Below, piece after piece: positions 1 to 5,454 of a stretch of DNA of 5,454 nt (the stretch's first letter is position 1; every line of letters starts with the position of its first letter). A program made the position numbers and the translations under genes. Location: the NCBI GenBank assembly GCA_937901365.1, contig CALCEF010000229.1, positions 1-5,454 of the forward strand, read 5' to 3'. The DNA is from an uncultured euryarchaeote. GTDB lineage: Archaea; Thermoplasmatota; Poseidoniia; Poseidoniales; Thalassarchaeaceae. The notes under the pieces are model-generated. The model did not search any database and was not told the origin of the DNA. It saw only the letters and a list, made by a program, of their open reading frames with translations.

Positions 1-964
1 CACAAGATGATTCTGCATTGTTACGATCAAAACCGTCACCGTCAGTATCTGACCATTGTGTTGGGTCATTGGGGAATGCCTCGCCCGAGTTGGCGTAACC
101 GTCCCCATCGTTGTCTGCACAACCGTACCAAACGATGTCGTCATAGGTCTCATTCACTTCGTTCCACTGGATTGCTTTCTGGCTTGAGCCAGCTTCGCCG
201 GGACATTCATCGCCCATGTTTCCAGATTTGTTGTCGCCGTATCCGTCACCATCAGAATCGTGCCACTGAGTGGCATCATTGATGAATGCGTCCGCATCAC
301 CATCAGGACTTGCCAAACCTTCGCCCGGTCCGGCATTGCCCGGATCTGAATATCCGTCACCATCCGAATCAGGGCAACCGATTCGATCCCAAACGGAGTT
401 GCCCCATACAAGTGGACAACCATCTGAGACTGTCGTAAATGGTTCATCACCGACCCAATCACCGTCGGTGTCATTCCACTGCTCAGGATTGAGTGGGAAA
501 GTATCGACATCGACCAGTTGGAGGGGTGTCATCGCCAACAATTGTCCTGGCCATTCTGCAGGCCGAATCGAAGTCCATGATGCATTAGCGTAATTGTCTC
601 CATAGCCATCACCATCTGAATCATCCCATTGGGTTGGATTTTCGTCAAAGTGATCTATGCTACCATATGGGTTAGGATCTCTCGGGTCATTCACATTCGA
701 TGGATAGCCGTCACCATCATTGTCAGCCCACTGGTATGGGTCGTCATCGAAGGCATCGCCATCATCAGAATAGCCATCGCCATCTGCGTCTGGGCAACCG
801 TAGACATCCATGTATGATGTACCAAAAACATCGGGGCATGCATCGGGTTCTGTCGCAGGTGCTGGATTGTCACCGTAATTATCACCGTCTGTGTCATTCC
901 ATTGCGTTCCATCTTCAGGGAATGCATCATCTGGGTTCAGATAGCCATCATTGTCCATGTCTGG
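1..964 (-). repeat. Thrombospondin-3-type Asp-rich repeat array (residues 417-737, continues off the edge)
   Basis: At least ten DxDxDG loops occur here, in two alternating forms: GCPDxDGDGYSD, and WxDxDGDGYGDN preceded by a DAFxxDPTQW-like linker. Cases are at residues 417-449, 472-509, 521-540, 570-590, 612-661 and 698-732. The Asp spacing is that of calcium-binding loops in the thrombospondin type 3 family. Cys pairs are regularly spaced (459/473, 599/613, 670/698). The array most likely forms a rigid calcium-dependent stalk holding the propeller away from the cell. At DNA level it produces recurrent CCGTCACCATC-like words on the plus strand. Confidence 0.85.
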
Positions 965-2212
965 GTCCACCAACCAGTGGTATACACCCTCATCGTTGCG
1001 ACCATGTGCTGAGATGATGTAATTGCCATCAGGATGCCAGTCGACTCCGTAGATTGTTCCACAATTGTTGCCGCCTCCACCGCTTGTACAACCCCCTGGA
1101 CGAGGACCTGAAAGTGTGTCAATTTTGACACCGGTGGCGGAGAAGAAGATCTGGATACTGGCACCATCGGACTGATAGTAAGTGTGGCTGAATGCAACCT
1201 GTGATGAATCTGGAGACCATGCCGCATCATTGCAAGATGTTGAGGTGGTGTATGACCATTCTTGGGCACCAGTGATGGCATCGTATACACGGGCACGGGC
1301 ATTGCTACCACCCCATGCAGAACAGGCTGAAATCATGTTACCATCGGGTGAGTACTGCACCGAATTCAATGAACTGAAGGCGTTAGAGATGGTTCGGTTT
1401 GAACCCCATGTGTCTGTATCAATGATGTAAATGGCCTCATATCCGCCCACGACTAGTCGGTTCCCATCTGGGCTCCAATCAACCGAATAGTAGTACACTG
1501 TGTTGCCTGGATCGAGTGTTTGGAGAACGTCTCCATAAGTGGATGAACTGGTGTCCGCATCAAAAATTTCGATTTGTCCGTCACCATTGTTTCCATCACG
1601 GTATCCGGCCACAGCAATCATTGTCCCATCTGGGCTGTATTCCAATTCACCAGCTGTTTCACCATTGGCTTCCATTGTGTCATACAATGACCCATCGCTG
1701 GCATCGTAAACCCGTACGTCATTATCAGTGGTGAGAACTGCGACGTGTTGCCCATCAGGTGACCAATCGACATCTGCTGCTTCATCGCCATGTTGCATGG
1801 TTCTGAGATTGGTTCTAGTAGCGGTGTCCCAAATGCGGATGGTTGTACTACCTCCACCCCAACCGCCTGAATTCTCTGCGGTCACATATTGTGTAGCGTC
1901 GTCATTGAATCGGACCATGATGTAATCATCGCTGGAGGATTGGTAGGCGTCCTGTTGATAGCCACCAGTGGACATTACCCAAGGGTCATTGAGATCGCTG
2001 GTACCATCTCCATCTCGGTCTGGGCATCCAGTTCGATCAAGGGTGCTATTACCTGCGGCTACTGGGCAATCATCAACTGCATCGTCGGTTCCGTCACCAT
2101 CGGTATCTGCAGCCATTGCAGAAGAAACGAACAGTGTTCCAGTCACCATCAATATTGAGAGAAGGATGGCTCGCGTCGAAGCGAGTTGTGGTCTGCCCCG
2201 CCCTGTGACCAT
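1..2212 (-). CDS. Secreted WD40-like beta-propeller protein with thrombospondin-3-type Asp-rich repeats (C-terminus cut by window edge)
   Basis: Read on the minus strand from ATG 2212, one frame stays open for 737 codons to the window edge, so the C-terminus is missing. Residues 1-34 are a Sec signal peptide (basic start, hydrophobic 15-31, cleavage after AMA). Residues 36-75 hold one Asp-rich repeat unit. Residues 97-416 contain seven blade-like units, most with the SPDG turn (WSPDG, YSPDG, WHPDG) followed by a strand ending in VYDA, IWDT or similar. Residues 417-737 are an array of DxDGDGYxD calcium-binding-type loops alternating with DAFPxDPTQW-type linkers. The protein is therefore exported and probably calcium-stabilised at the cell surface. 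Surface display or ligand binding is inference; the substrate is unknown. Such proteins often end in a membrane anchor, which would lie outside the window. No in-frame upstream ATG was seen in the stretch inspected back to about 2265. A TATA-like element about 23 bases upstream fits a leaderless or very short-leader mRNA. Confidence 0.9.
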   Translation of the reverse strand, partial: MVTGRGRPQLASTRAILLSILMVTGTLFVSSAMAADTDGDGTDDAVDDCPVAAGNSTLDRTGCPDRDGDGTSDLNDPWVMSTGGYQQDAYQSSSDDYIMVRFNDDATQYVTAENSGGWGGGSTTIRIWDTATRTNLRTMQHGDEAADVDWSPDGQHVAVLTTDNDVRVYDASDGSLYDTMEANGETAGELEYSPDGTMIAVAGYRDGNNGDGQIEIFDADTSSSTYGDVLQTLDPGNTVYYYSVDWSPDGNRLVVGGYEAIYIIDTDTWGSNRTISNAFSSLNSVQYSPDGNMISACSAWGGSNARARVYDAITGAQEWSYTTSTSCNDAAWSPDSSQVAFSHTYYQSDGASIQIFFSATGVKIDTLSGPRPGGCTSGGGGNNCGTIYGVDWHPDGNYIISAHGRNDEGVYHWLVDPDMDNDGYLNPDDAFPEDGTQWNDTDGDNYGDNPAPATEPDACPDVFGTSYMDVYGCPDADGDGYSDDGDAFDDDPYQWADNDGDGYPSNVNDPRDPNPYGSIDHFDENPTQWDDSDGDGYGDNYANASWTSIRPAEWPGQLLAMTPLQLVDVDTFPLNPEQWNDTDGDWVGDEPFTTVSDGCPLVWGNSVWDRIGCPDSDGDGYSDPGNAGPGEGLASPDGDADAFINDATQWHDSDGDGYGDNKSGNMGDECPGEAGSSQKAIQWNEVNETYDDIVWYGCADNDGDGYANSGEAFPNDPTQWSDTDGDGFDRNNAESSC
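965..1924 (-). repeat. Seven WD40-like propeller blades (residues 97-416)
   Basis: Seven units can be aligned by eye at residues 97-130, 149-171, 191-219, 245-266, 286-312, 331-359 and 391-416. Each has an aromatic-x-PDG or degenerate turn, a hydrophobic strand, and a closing strand such as RIWDT, RVYDA, EIFDA, YIIDT or RVYDA. Seven is the canonical number for a closed WD40 or YVTN-type propeller. Four cysteines lie in the later blades (297, 327, 375, 384) and could form disulfides in an exported protein. Blade 1 is degenerate (FNDD in place of SPDG). The Gly-rich loop at 377-381 is part of an insertion before blade 7. Confidence 0.8.
1988..2107 (-). repeat. N-terminal Asp-rich repeat unit ahead of the propeller (residues 36-75)
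   Basis: Residues 36-75 comprise a DTDGDGTDD loop, a CP...GCP pair (Cys 49 and 63) and a DRDGDGTSD loop. This is the same unit as in the C-terminal array but stands alone on the other side of the propeller, directly after the signal peptide. It ends in NDPW, resembling the NDPTQW linker of the main array. Confidence 0.75.
2111..2212 (-). other. Sec signal peptide of the propeller protein
   Basis: The first 34 residues have Arg at 5, 7 and 14, a hydrophobic core from about residue 15 to 31 (AILLSILMVTGTLFVSS), and AMA followed by Ala-Asp, a good signal peptidase I site. There is no twin-Arg motif and no lipobox Cys, so a Sec-exported, non-lipidated protein is expected. The mature protein begins at once with the Asp-rich DTDGDG loop. 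Confidence 0.8.
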
Positions 2213-2229
2213 ATACCCGCCTACATTTC

Positions 2230-2239
2230 TATGAATAAG
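2230..2239 (-). promoter_or_regulatory. TATA-like element for the secreted propeller gene
   Basis: On the minus strand the word CTTATTCATA is centred about 23 bases upstream of ATG 2212. An archaeal TATA box normally sits about 25 bases before the transcription start, so the message would begin at or next to the start codon. No clear Shine-Dalgarno sequence precedes the ATG. The plus-strand reading, TATGAATAAG, is also AT-rich and might serve the divergent gene, but that is weaker. Confidence 0.4.
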
Positions 2240-2261
2240 GTCTTCCGGTTCTCTTGCATCA

Positions 2262-2275
2262 CGCGCGAGCGCGCG
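2262..2275. repeat. CG-alternating inverted repeat in the divergent intergenic region
   Basis: CGCGCG at 2262-2267 and CGCGCG at 2270-2275 are separated by AG, giving an alternating purine-pyrimidine run in a gap that is otherwise mixed in composition. As RNA it could fold as a 5-bp GC stem (CGCGC/GCGCG) with a GAGC loop, inside the likely 5' leader of the NTPase gene. Function is unknown: operator, leader hairpin and chance are all possible. Confidence 0.35.
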
Positions 2276-2321
2276 CACGAGAGGCTCTATTGAGGGTGAA
2301 GTTCAACATTAGGAAGGCGAA

Positions 2322-2327
2322 GGGAGG
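2322..2327 (+). promoter_or_regulatory. Shine-Dalgarno sequence deciding the NTPase start
   Basis: GGGAGG, followed by GGTG, lies four bases before ATG 2332 and complements the usual 16S 3' end. It favours ATG 2332 over an in-frame TTG at 2254, which would add 26 Arg/Ala-rich residues encoded by the CG repeat and has no such site. Confidence 0.65.
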
Positions 2328-2331
2328 GGTG

Positions 2332-3900
2332 ATGCCGAGCAATGACTTGCGGGTCCACATTGCGGTCGAAGACCGCTTACTGCTCCACTTATTGGAGCAA
2401 GATGACCAAGCAGATCACTACATGGTTAGCGTCGCAGTGACTCGTCCAGGAATTGCCGAAGCATGTGCTCTGCACCCTCCCAATGTTAGTCGTTCAATGC
2501 GAACAATGCTCAAAAATCAGTGGGTTAGTGAACACACGCGAACAGTTCGTGGGGAAAGTCGGCGACAGAAGACTTGGCAACTCACCGAAATGGGTCGGGC
2601 CGAAGCCAAATCACGCAGCAATTCACTCGGAATTACACAGGTATTAATCCGTGACGAGAGTGGTCAACTATTGGAGGTTGCAGCATCTCAAGCGAGTACA
2701 CGTTTGGCTGCGAATCTAACACTTCTACAAGTGCTAATGCACGCTCAACACGAGGGTGTTCTGACTTTTGGAGACATTCGATTTGGAATGATTCAGAAGC
2801 GTGATGAAAGTGGAAAGCCCGCGCCTGGTCGTTTGAAATTGGGTGCTGGTGCGCATGCAACCTATCACACCGAACCCCCAGAAACTCGTGAAGTGCATGG
2901 ACGAACAACCGAAATGGAGTCCCTAAACGAATGGATTGATTCACAACAATCTTGCATGCTCATCCATGGAATCGCAGGAATTGGGAAATCAACTCTAGCG
3001 GCACATTGGATGCGTCAAAGGGCAGAAGTCGATGAGCAACTTTCGATTTGTTGGTATCCTTGCCAACCTTGGGATTCTGCACTTGGTTTGGCAACTTCGC
3101 TTTTGCACAGAGTCGGGATTGATGCTGCACATGACCCTGTTCAGTTAATGGAAACGTTACCGCTCACCCCTGGAGCTAAACTCGATATCGATGCCTACCG
3201 CAGATTGTTGCTCTCTTACTTGACCGATGCCAGTGTACTGCGTGAGAGGTTCGCTGAGGAGGATGAGCCGGGCGCACCGCCTTACTTCCTTCTTGTACTT
3301 GATGACGTTCACCATATCTCTGAAGATGCAGCGGATTTACTCGGCGCGTTACTCCAAGTCGCTGACTCTTCACCGCTCAAATTACTCCTCATCAGTCGAA
3401 CGACTTTGACATTTTACGATCGACGGGATGTTCACACACGGAATCGTGTCAATGAATTGCCGCTTTCTGGATTGTCTGTTGAAGACCTAGATGCGTGGAT
3501 TTCTGATCTTGAAAGTGGTGACTTGCCCTCTGCTCCAGAAATTCACGAAGTCACTGGCGGGCATCCACTCGCAATCGAATTGATGGAGATGTATGGAGAG
3601 GTTACGCATGGGGATTGGTTGCGATTCCTCGATGAAGAAATTCTTGATGTGCTCCCTGAAGACGAGCGAGAATTGCTCGCCACACTAGCCGTCTCTGAAC
3701 GCCCTGTTCCATGGGACAAACTCGCTACTGCCTGTGATTACGATGGACATCCCCCGTCCGCTTTGTTGGAACGGGGGCTCTTGCTTGAACTGAATGATGG
3801 GATGTGGTTGCATGAAGCTCTTCGTGAGCGGCTACTGCGTGAGGTGGGCGCTCCACAGGATGAACGGAAGAAGAAACTCGATTCTGCACTGGCCGAATAG
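2332..3900 (+). CDS. STAND-family NTPase with N-terminal winged helix, putative transcriptional regulator
   Basis: The product has 522 residues. Residues about 10-95 look like a MarR-type winged helix: a helix-turn-helix around 39-62 (PGIAEACALHPPNVSRSMRT) and a basic wing at 70-86. Residues 96-186 are unassigned. The ATPase follows: an entry motif HGRTTEMESL (189-198), Walker A GIAGIGKST (213-221), Walker B FLLVLDDVHH (319-328), an LLLISR sensor motif (351-356) and GGHPLAIEL (409-417), the GxP motif of STAND proteins. Residues 441-503 resemble the second winged helix, with WLHEALRE (492-499) at the place of the MHD motif. LDDVHH and LLLISR resemble the MalT/LAL branch. The protein ends there, with no TPR, WD or LRR sensor repeats. 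It is cytoplasmic and probably a nucleotide-switched DNA-binding regulator; the ligand and targets are unknown. A defence role is possible, but the sequence does not show it. There is no membrane segment. It is divergent from the propeller gene and 61 bases ahead of the cyclophilin gene. Confidence 0.82.
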   Translation: MPSNDLRVHIAVEDRLLLHLLEQDDQADHYMVSVAVTRPGIAEACALHPPNVSRSMRTMLKNQWVSEHTRTVRGESRRQKTWQLTEMGRAEAKSRSNSLGITQVLIRDESGQLLEVAASQASTRLAANLTLLQVLMHAQHEGVLTFGDIRFGMIQKRDESGKPAPGRLKLGAGAHATYHTEPPETREVHGRTTEMESLNEWIDSQQSCMLIHGIAGIGKSTLAAHWMRQRAEVDEQLSICWYPCQPWDSALGLATSLLHRVGIDAAHDPVQLMETLPLTPGAKLDIDAYRRLLLSYLTDASVLRERFAEEDEPGAPPYFLLVLDDVHHISEDAADLLGALLQVADSSPLKLLLISRTTLTFYDRRDVHTRNRVNELPLSGLSVEDLDAWISDLESGDLPSAPEIHEVTGGHPLAIELMEMYGEVTHGDWLRFLDEEILDVLPEDERELLATLAVSERPVPWDKLATACDYDGHPPSALLERGLLLELNDGMWLHEALRERLLREVGAPQDERKKKLDSALAE

Positions 3901-3961
3901 AATTCAGGATAGTGAGTGAGTACTAAACAGACTCAAGAACCTCGGGCTCTCGGGACCATTC

Positions 3962-4465
3962 ATGACACAAGTTCTGATGAAGACTAGCAAGGGTGACATC
4001 ACCATTGAACTGTTTACCGATACCATGCCAATAACAGCTGGAAATTTCCTAGATTTGGTTGACAAAGGATACTACAACGGATTACATTTTCACCGAGTGA
4101 TTGCAGGTTTCATGCTTCAGGGCGGTTGCCCTCACAGTAGAGATCCAAACAGTCCTCGTTGTGGAACAGGTGACCCTGGATACAAAATTGCTGATGAGCA
4201 TTTGCCAAATGCAAAATTCTCAAACGAACCTGGGACGTTGAGTATGGCCAATGCCGGGCCTAATAGTGGTGGCTCGCAATTCTTCATCAACACCGTACAC
4301 AACGCATTCCTCGATTGGTGGGACACTCGAACACCTAGTGCACACCCTGTGTTTGGAAGGGTTACAGAAGGAATGGATGTTGTGACTGCGATTGAAAATG
4401 CACCCACTGGATTTCAAGATCGGCCTCGTGAACCGATGCAAATCATCTCTGTCGAGCGTTGTTAA
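3962..4465 (+). CDS. Cyclophilin-type peptidyl-prolyl cis-trans isomerase
   Basis: This 167-residue cytoplasmic, single-domain cyclophilin catalyses cis-trans isomerisation of Xaa-Pro bonds during protein folding. It has no signal peptide. Catalytic residues, by analogy with human cyclophilin A, are Arg45 and Phe50 (FHRVIAGF), Gln53 (MLQGG), Gln106 and Phe108 (SGGSQFFIN), and His128 (AHPVFGRV). The position of the cyclosporin-contact Trp is Phe116, as in many prokaryotic members. A loop at residues 56-71 with two Cys ([16 protein letters not shown]) is longer than in short bacterial forms. ATG 3962 is preferred to ATG 3977 because residues 2-6 complete the first strand, [16 protein letters not shown]. 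There is no strong Shine-Dalgarno sequence; a weak TATA-like TACTAAA at 3921-3927 could give a short leader. The gene starts 61 bases after the NTPase stop and ends 34 bases before the fumarase start. Confidence 0.95.
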   Translation: MTQVLMKTSKGDITIELFTDTMPITAGNFLDLVDKGYYNGLHFHRVIAGFMLQGGCPHSRDPNSPRCGTGDPGYKIADEHLPNAKFSNEPGTLSMANAGPNSGGSQFFINTVHNAFLDWWDTRTPSAHPVFGRVTEGMDVVTAIENAPTGFQDRPREPMQIISVERC

Positions 4466-4482
4466 TCATATTTATTAACAAC
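4458..4482. repeat. Perfect 9-bp-arm inverted repeat over the fumarase TATA box
   Basis: GTTGTTAAT (4458-4466) and ATTAACAAC (4474-4482) are exact reverse complements around the 7-base spacer CATATTT. The dyad begins in the last codons of the cyclophilin gene, includes its TAA stop, and its right arm covers the TATA-like box of the next gene. That position suits a repressor operator. As RNA it could be a weak AU-rich hairpin at the end of the cyclophilin message, but no T-run follows, so a terminator is less likely. Confidence 0.55.
4471..4478 (+). promoter_or_regulatory. TATA-like box for the RHH-fumarase gene
   Basis: TTTATTAA is centred about 25.5 bases before ATG 4500, the distance expected between an archaeal TATA box and its transcription start. 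The message would then be leaderless, starting at or next to ATG 4500. This supports that ATG over the internal ATG 4713, where fumarases normally begin. Confidence 0.55.
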
Positions 4483-4491
4483 CGATTGGAC

Positions 4492-4504
4492 GCCATATTA
4501 TGGC
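4492..4504. promoter_or_regulatory. 13-bp dyad over the fumarase start codon, possible operator
   Basis: GCCATA (4492-4497) and TATGGC (4499-4504) are exact reverse complements around a single T. The dyad spans the predicted transcription start and ATG 4500. Ribbon-helix-helix proteins bind short dyads of this size, and the gene it precedes encodes such a domain. The link is inference: this motif is not the same sequence as the upstream dyad, and its centre lies 28 bases from it. Confidence 0.35.
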
Positions 4505-4649
4505 AAAACATCGGGCTGGCGATCGGCGCATCATGAGCATTAGTATCCCTGAGAAACTCGCAGAGAGATTAGATCGGCGGGTGGGCAAGGGCCGAAATGA
4601 AGGGCGCAGTGCAACCATAGCGAAGATGATTCAAGAGTCATTGGATCAA
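4500..4649 (+). other. Ribbon-helix-helix (CopG/Arc-like) domain fused to fumarase
   Basis: Residues 1-50 fit the ribbon-helix-helix pattern: a beta strand with alternating small and hydrophobic residues (IMSISIP, 11-17), helix A ([14 protein letters not shown], 18-31), a turn ending in GRS (35-37), and helix B ([13 protein letters not shown], 38-50). The N-terminus [10 protein letters not shown] is basic. Known ribbon-helix-helix proteins dimerise through the strand and read DNA with it; whether this one still binds DNA is unknown. Fusion to a metabolic enzyme is unusual, although PutA gives a precedent for a metabolic enzyme with such a domain. Confidence 0.7.
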
Positions 4650-5454
4650 AAACAAAGTGACCAAGCCAAATTGCCTGTAGAGCAGAAATTCGCTGTGGCG
4701 AAGAGTGGCGAAATGCGTATCGAGGAGGATACCATGGGTTCTCTTGAGGTGCCAGCAGATCGATACTATGGTTGCCAAACAGCGCGTTCACTCATCAACT
4801 TCGATATTGGAGATGACCTGATGCCTCGCGGAGTCATCCGTGGTTTTGGTATACTCAAACAGGCTGCTGCAAGGACCAACAAACAGCTTGGAGCGTTGGA
4901 TGCAGAAATTGCTGATTTGATTATCGCAGCCGCTGAAGAAGTGATTGATGGTTCGTTAGATGGCCACTTCCCTCTACGGATTTGGCAGACTGGTTCTGGA
5001 ACTCAATCGAACATGAACTCCAATGAGGTGATCGCCAATAGGGCGATTGAAATCGCAGGGGGTGTGCTAGGTTCCAAAGAACCTGTACATCCTAATGATC
5101 ATGTCAACAAAGCGCAATCATCGAATGATACCTTTCCCACAGCGATGCACATTGCTAGTGCAGAAGCCTTTGTGCATGAATTGAGACCCCAGGTCCAAAA
5201 TTTGCGGGATGCATTGAATGAGAAAGCGAGAAGTTTTGAAGAGATTGTAAAAATTGGCAGGACGCACCTGATGGATGCTGTGCCGTTAACACTTGGACAG
5301 GAATTCAGTGGCTATGTTTCCATGTTGGATGCAGATTTGCGAAGGATTGATTTCGCGCTAGAAGATCTGTATGAATTGGCCTTGGGCGGGACCGCGGTTG
5401 GAACCGGTTTGAACACACACCCTGAATTTGCTGATATTGTTGCTGGACATATTG
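4500..5454 (+). CDS. fumC: Class II fumarate hydratase with N-terminal ribbon-helix-helix domain (C-terminus cut by window edge)
   Basis: The frame is open from ATG 4500 to the window edge (318 codons); roughly 150-200 more residues are expected. From residue 72 it is a typical class II fumarase, which reversibly hydrates fumarate to malate in the TCA cycle as a cytoplasmic tetramer. Landmarks are [19 protein letters not shown] (73-91), [18 protein letters not shown] (165-182), HPNDHVN and [11 protein letters not shown] (197-217), [17 protein letters not shown] (253-269, His256 in the substrate site) and [15 protein letters not shown] (296-310). GSGTQSNMN and HPNDHVN separate it from aspartase. 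The signature loop carrying the catalytic Ser lies beyond the window. Residues 1-50 form an extra ribbon-helix-helix-like domain and 51-71 a polar linker, with no stop between. ATG 4500 is supported by the TATA spacing. ATG 4713 (residue 72) is the conventional fumarase start but has no Shine-Dalgarno sequence; ATG 4533 is also in frame. Confidence 0.93.
   Translation, partial: MAKHRAGDRRIMSISIPEKLAERLDRRVGKGRNEGRSATIAKMIQESLDQKQSDQAKLPVEQKFAVAKSGEMRIEEDTMGSLEVPADRYYGCQTARSLINFDIGDDLMPRGVIRGFGILKQAAARTNKQLGALDAEIADLIIAAAEEVIDGSLDGHFPLRIWQTGSGTQSNMNSNEVIANRAIEIAGGVLGSKEPVHPNDHVNKAQSSNDTFPTAMHIASAEAFVHELRPQVQNLRDALNEKARSFEEIVKIGRTHLMDAVPLTLGQEFSGYVSMLDADLRRIDFALEDLYELALGGTAVGTGLNTHPEFADIVAGHI

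Noticed and set aside
154..510. Shorter Met/His-rich open frames on the minus strand in other frames
   Set aside because: They are off-frame readings of the Asp-rich repeat codons (GAT GGT GAC read as ATG GTG A..). The true frame is the one from ATG 2212.
270..593. Plus-strand open frame opposite the repeat array, and similar ones elsewhere in 1-2234
   Set aside because: The minus-strand frame is continuous over the whole region with a signal peptide and recognisable domains. The opposite frames have low-complexity, unrelated compositions.
241..2110. Recurrent CCGTCACCATC-like words on the plus strand, resembling short dispersed repeats or a CRISPR array
   Set aside because: They are irregularly spaced, vary in sequence, and all encode the DGDG loops of the minus-strand protein. 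They are codon-level echoes of protein repeats.
2170..2185. Inverted repeat CTCGC/GCGAG within the signal peptide codons
   Set aside because: It has 5-bp arms inside coding sequence, which is expected by chance in a window of this size.
2254..2331. Earlier TTG start for the NTPase, adding 26 residues
   Set aside because: The added part is Arg/Ala-rich and encoded by the CG repeat, while ATG 2332 has a strong Shine-Dalgarno sequence and begins right before the winged helix.
3941..3954. Direct repeat CTCGGG-CT-CTCGGG before the cyclophilin start
   Set aside because: It is too short to separate from chance and does not match a known binding or ribosome site.
4458..4482. Intrinsic terminator after the cyclophilin gene
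   Set aside because: The stem is AU-rich and no T-run follows the right arm. Overlap with the next gene's TATA box favours an operator or a chance dyad.
4713..4715. ATG at the conventional fumarase start, or GTG at 4695, as the only true start
   Set aside because: No Shine-Dalgarno or TATA-like element is correctly placed, and the upstream 71 codons encode a convincing domain. Secondary internal initiation cannot be excluded.

Overview
The window most likely comes from a marine euryarchaeon of the Poseidoniales (Marine Group II) or a close relative. This is inferred from three things: a large secreted protein full of Asp-rich thrombospondin-3-like repeats ending in 'NDPTQW'-type motifs, archaeal TATA-like boxes about 25 bases ahead of start codons (leaderless transcription), and moderate GC content. 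No rRNA or other taxonomic marker is present, so the assignment is tentative. Gene density is high and gaps are short.

Layout: (1) Bases 1-2212, minus strand: a single uninterrupted reading frame of 737 codons that runs off the left edge. It encodes an exported protein with a signal peptide, a short calcium-binding-type repeat unit, a seven-bladed WD40-like propeller, and a long array of further Asp-rich repeats. (2) Bases 2213-2331: a divergent intergenic region with a TATA-like element, a CG-alternating inverted repeat and a good Shine-Dalgarno sequence. (3) Bases 2332-3900, plus strand: a 522-residue STAND-type NTPase with an N-terminal winged helix and no C-terminal sensor repeats. (4) Bases 3962-4465, plus strand: a complete cyclophilin-type peptidyl-prolyl isomerase. 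(5) Bases 4500-5454, plus strand: a class II fumarase, cut by the right edge, which carries in frame an extra N-terminal ribbon-helix-helix DNA-binding-like domain.

The four genes do not form an obvious pathway. The left protein works outside the cell; the STAND protein is probably a regulator; cyclophilin and fumarase are housekeeping enzymes. The most unusual part is the start of the fumarase gene. A TATA-like box lies 26 bases before ATG 4500, which fits a leaderless mRNA and makes the ribbon-helix-helix extension part of the protein. Two perfect dyads flank that promoter: a 9-bp-arm repeat over the TATA box and a 6-bp-arm repeat over the start codon. Together they suggest, as a hypothesis only, a TCA-cycle enzyme that binds and controls its own promoter.
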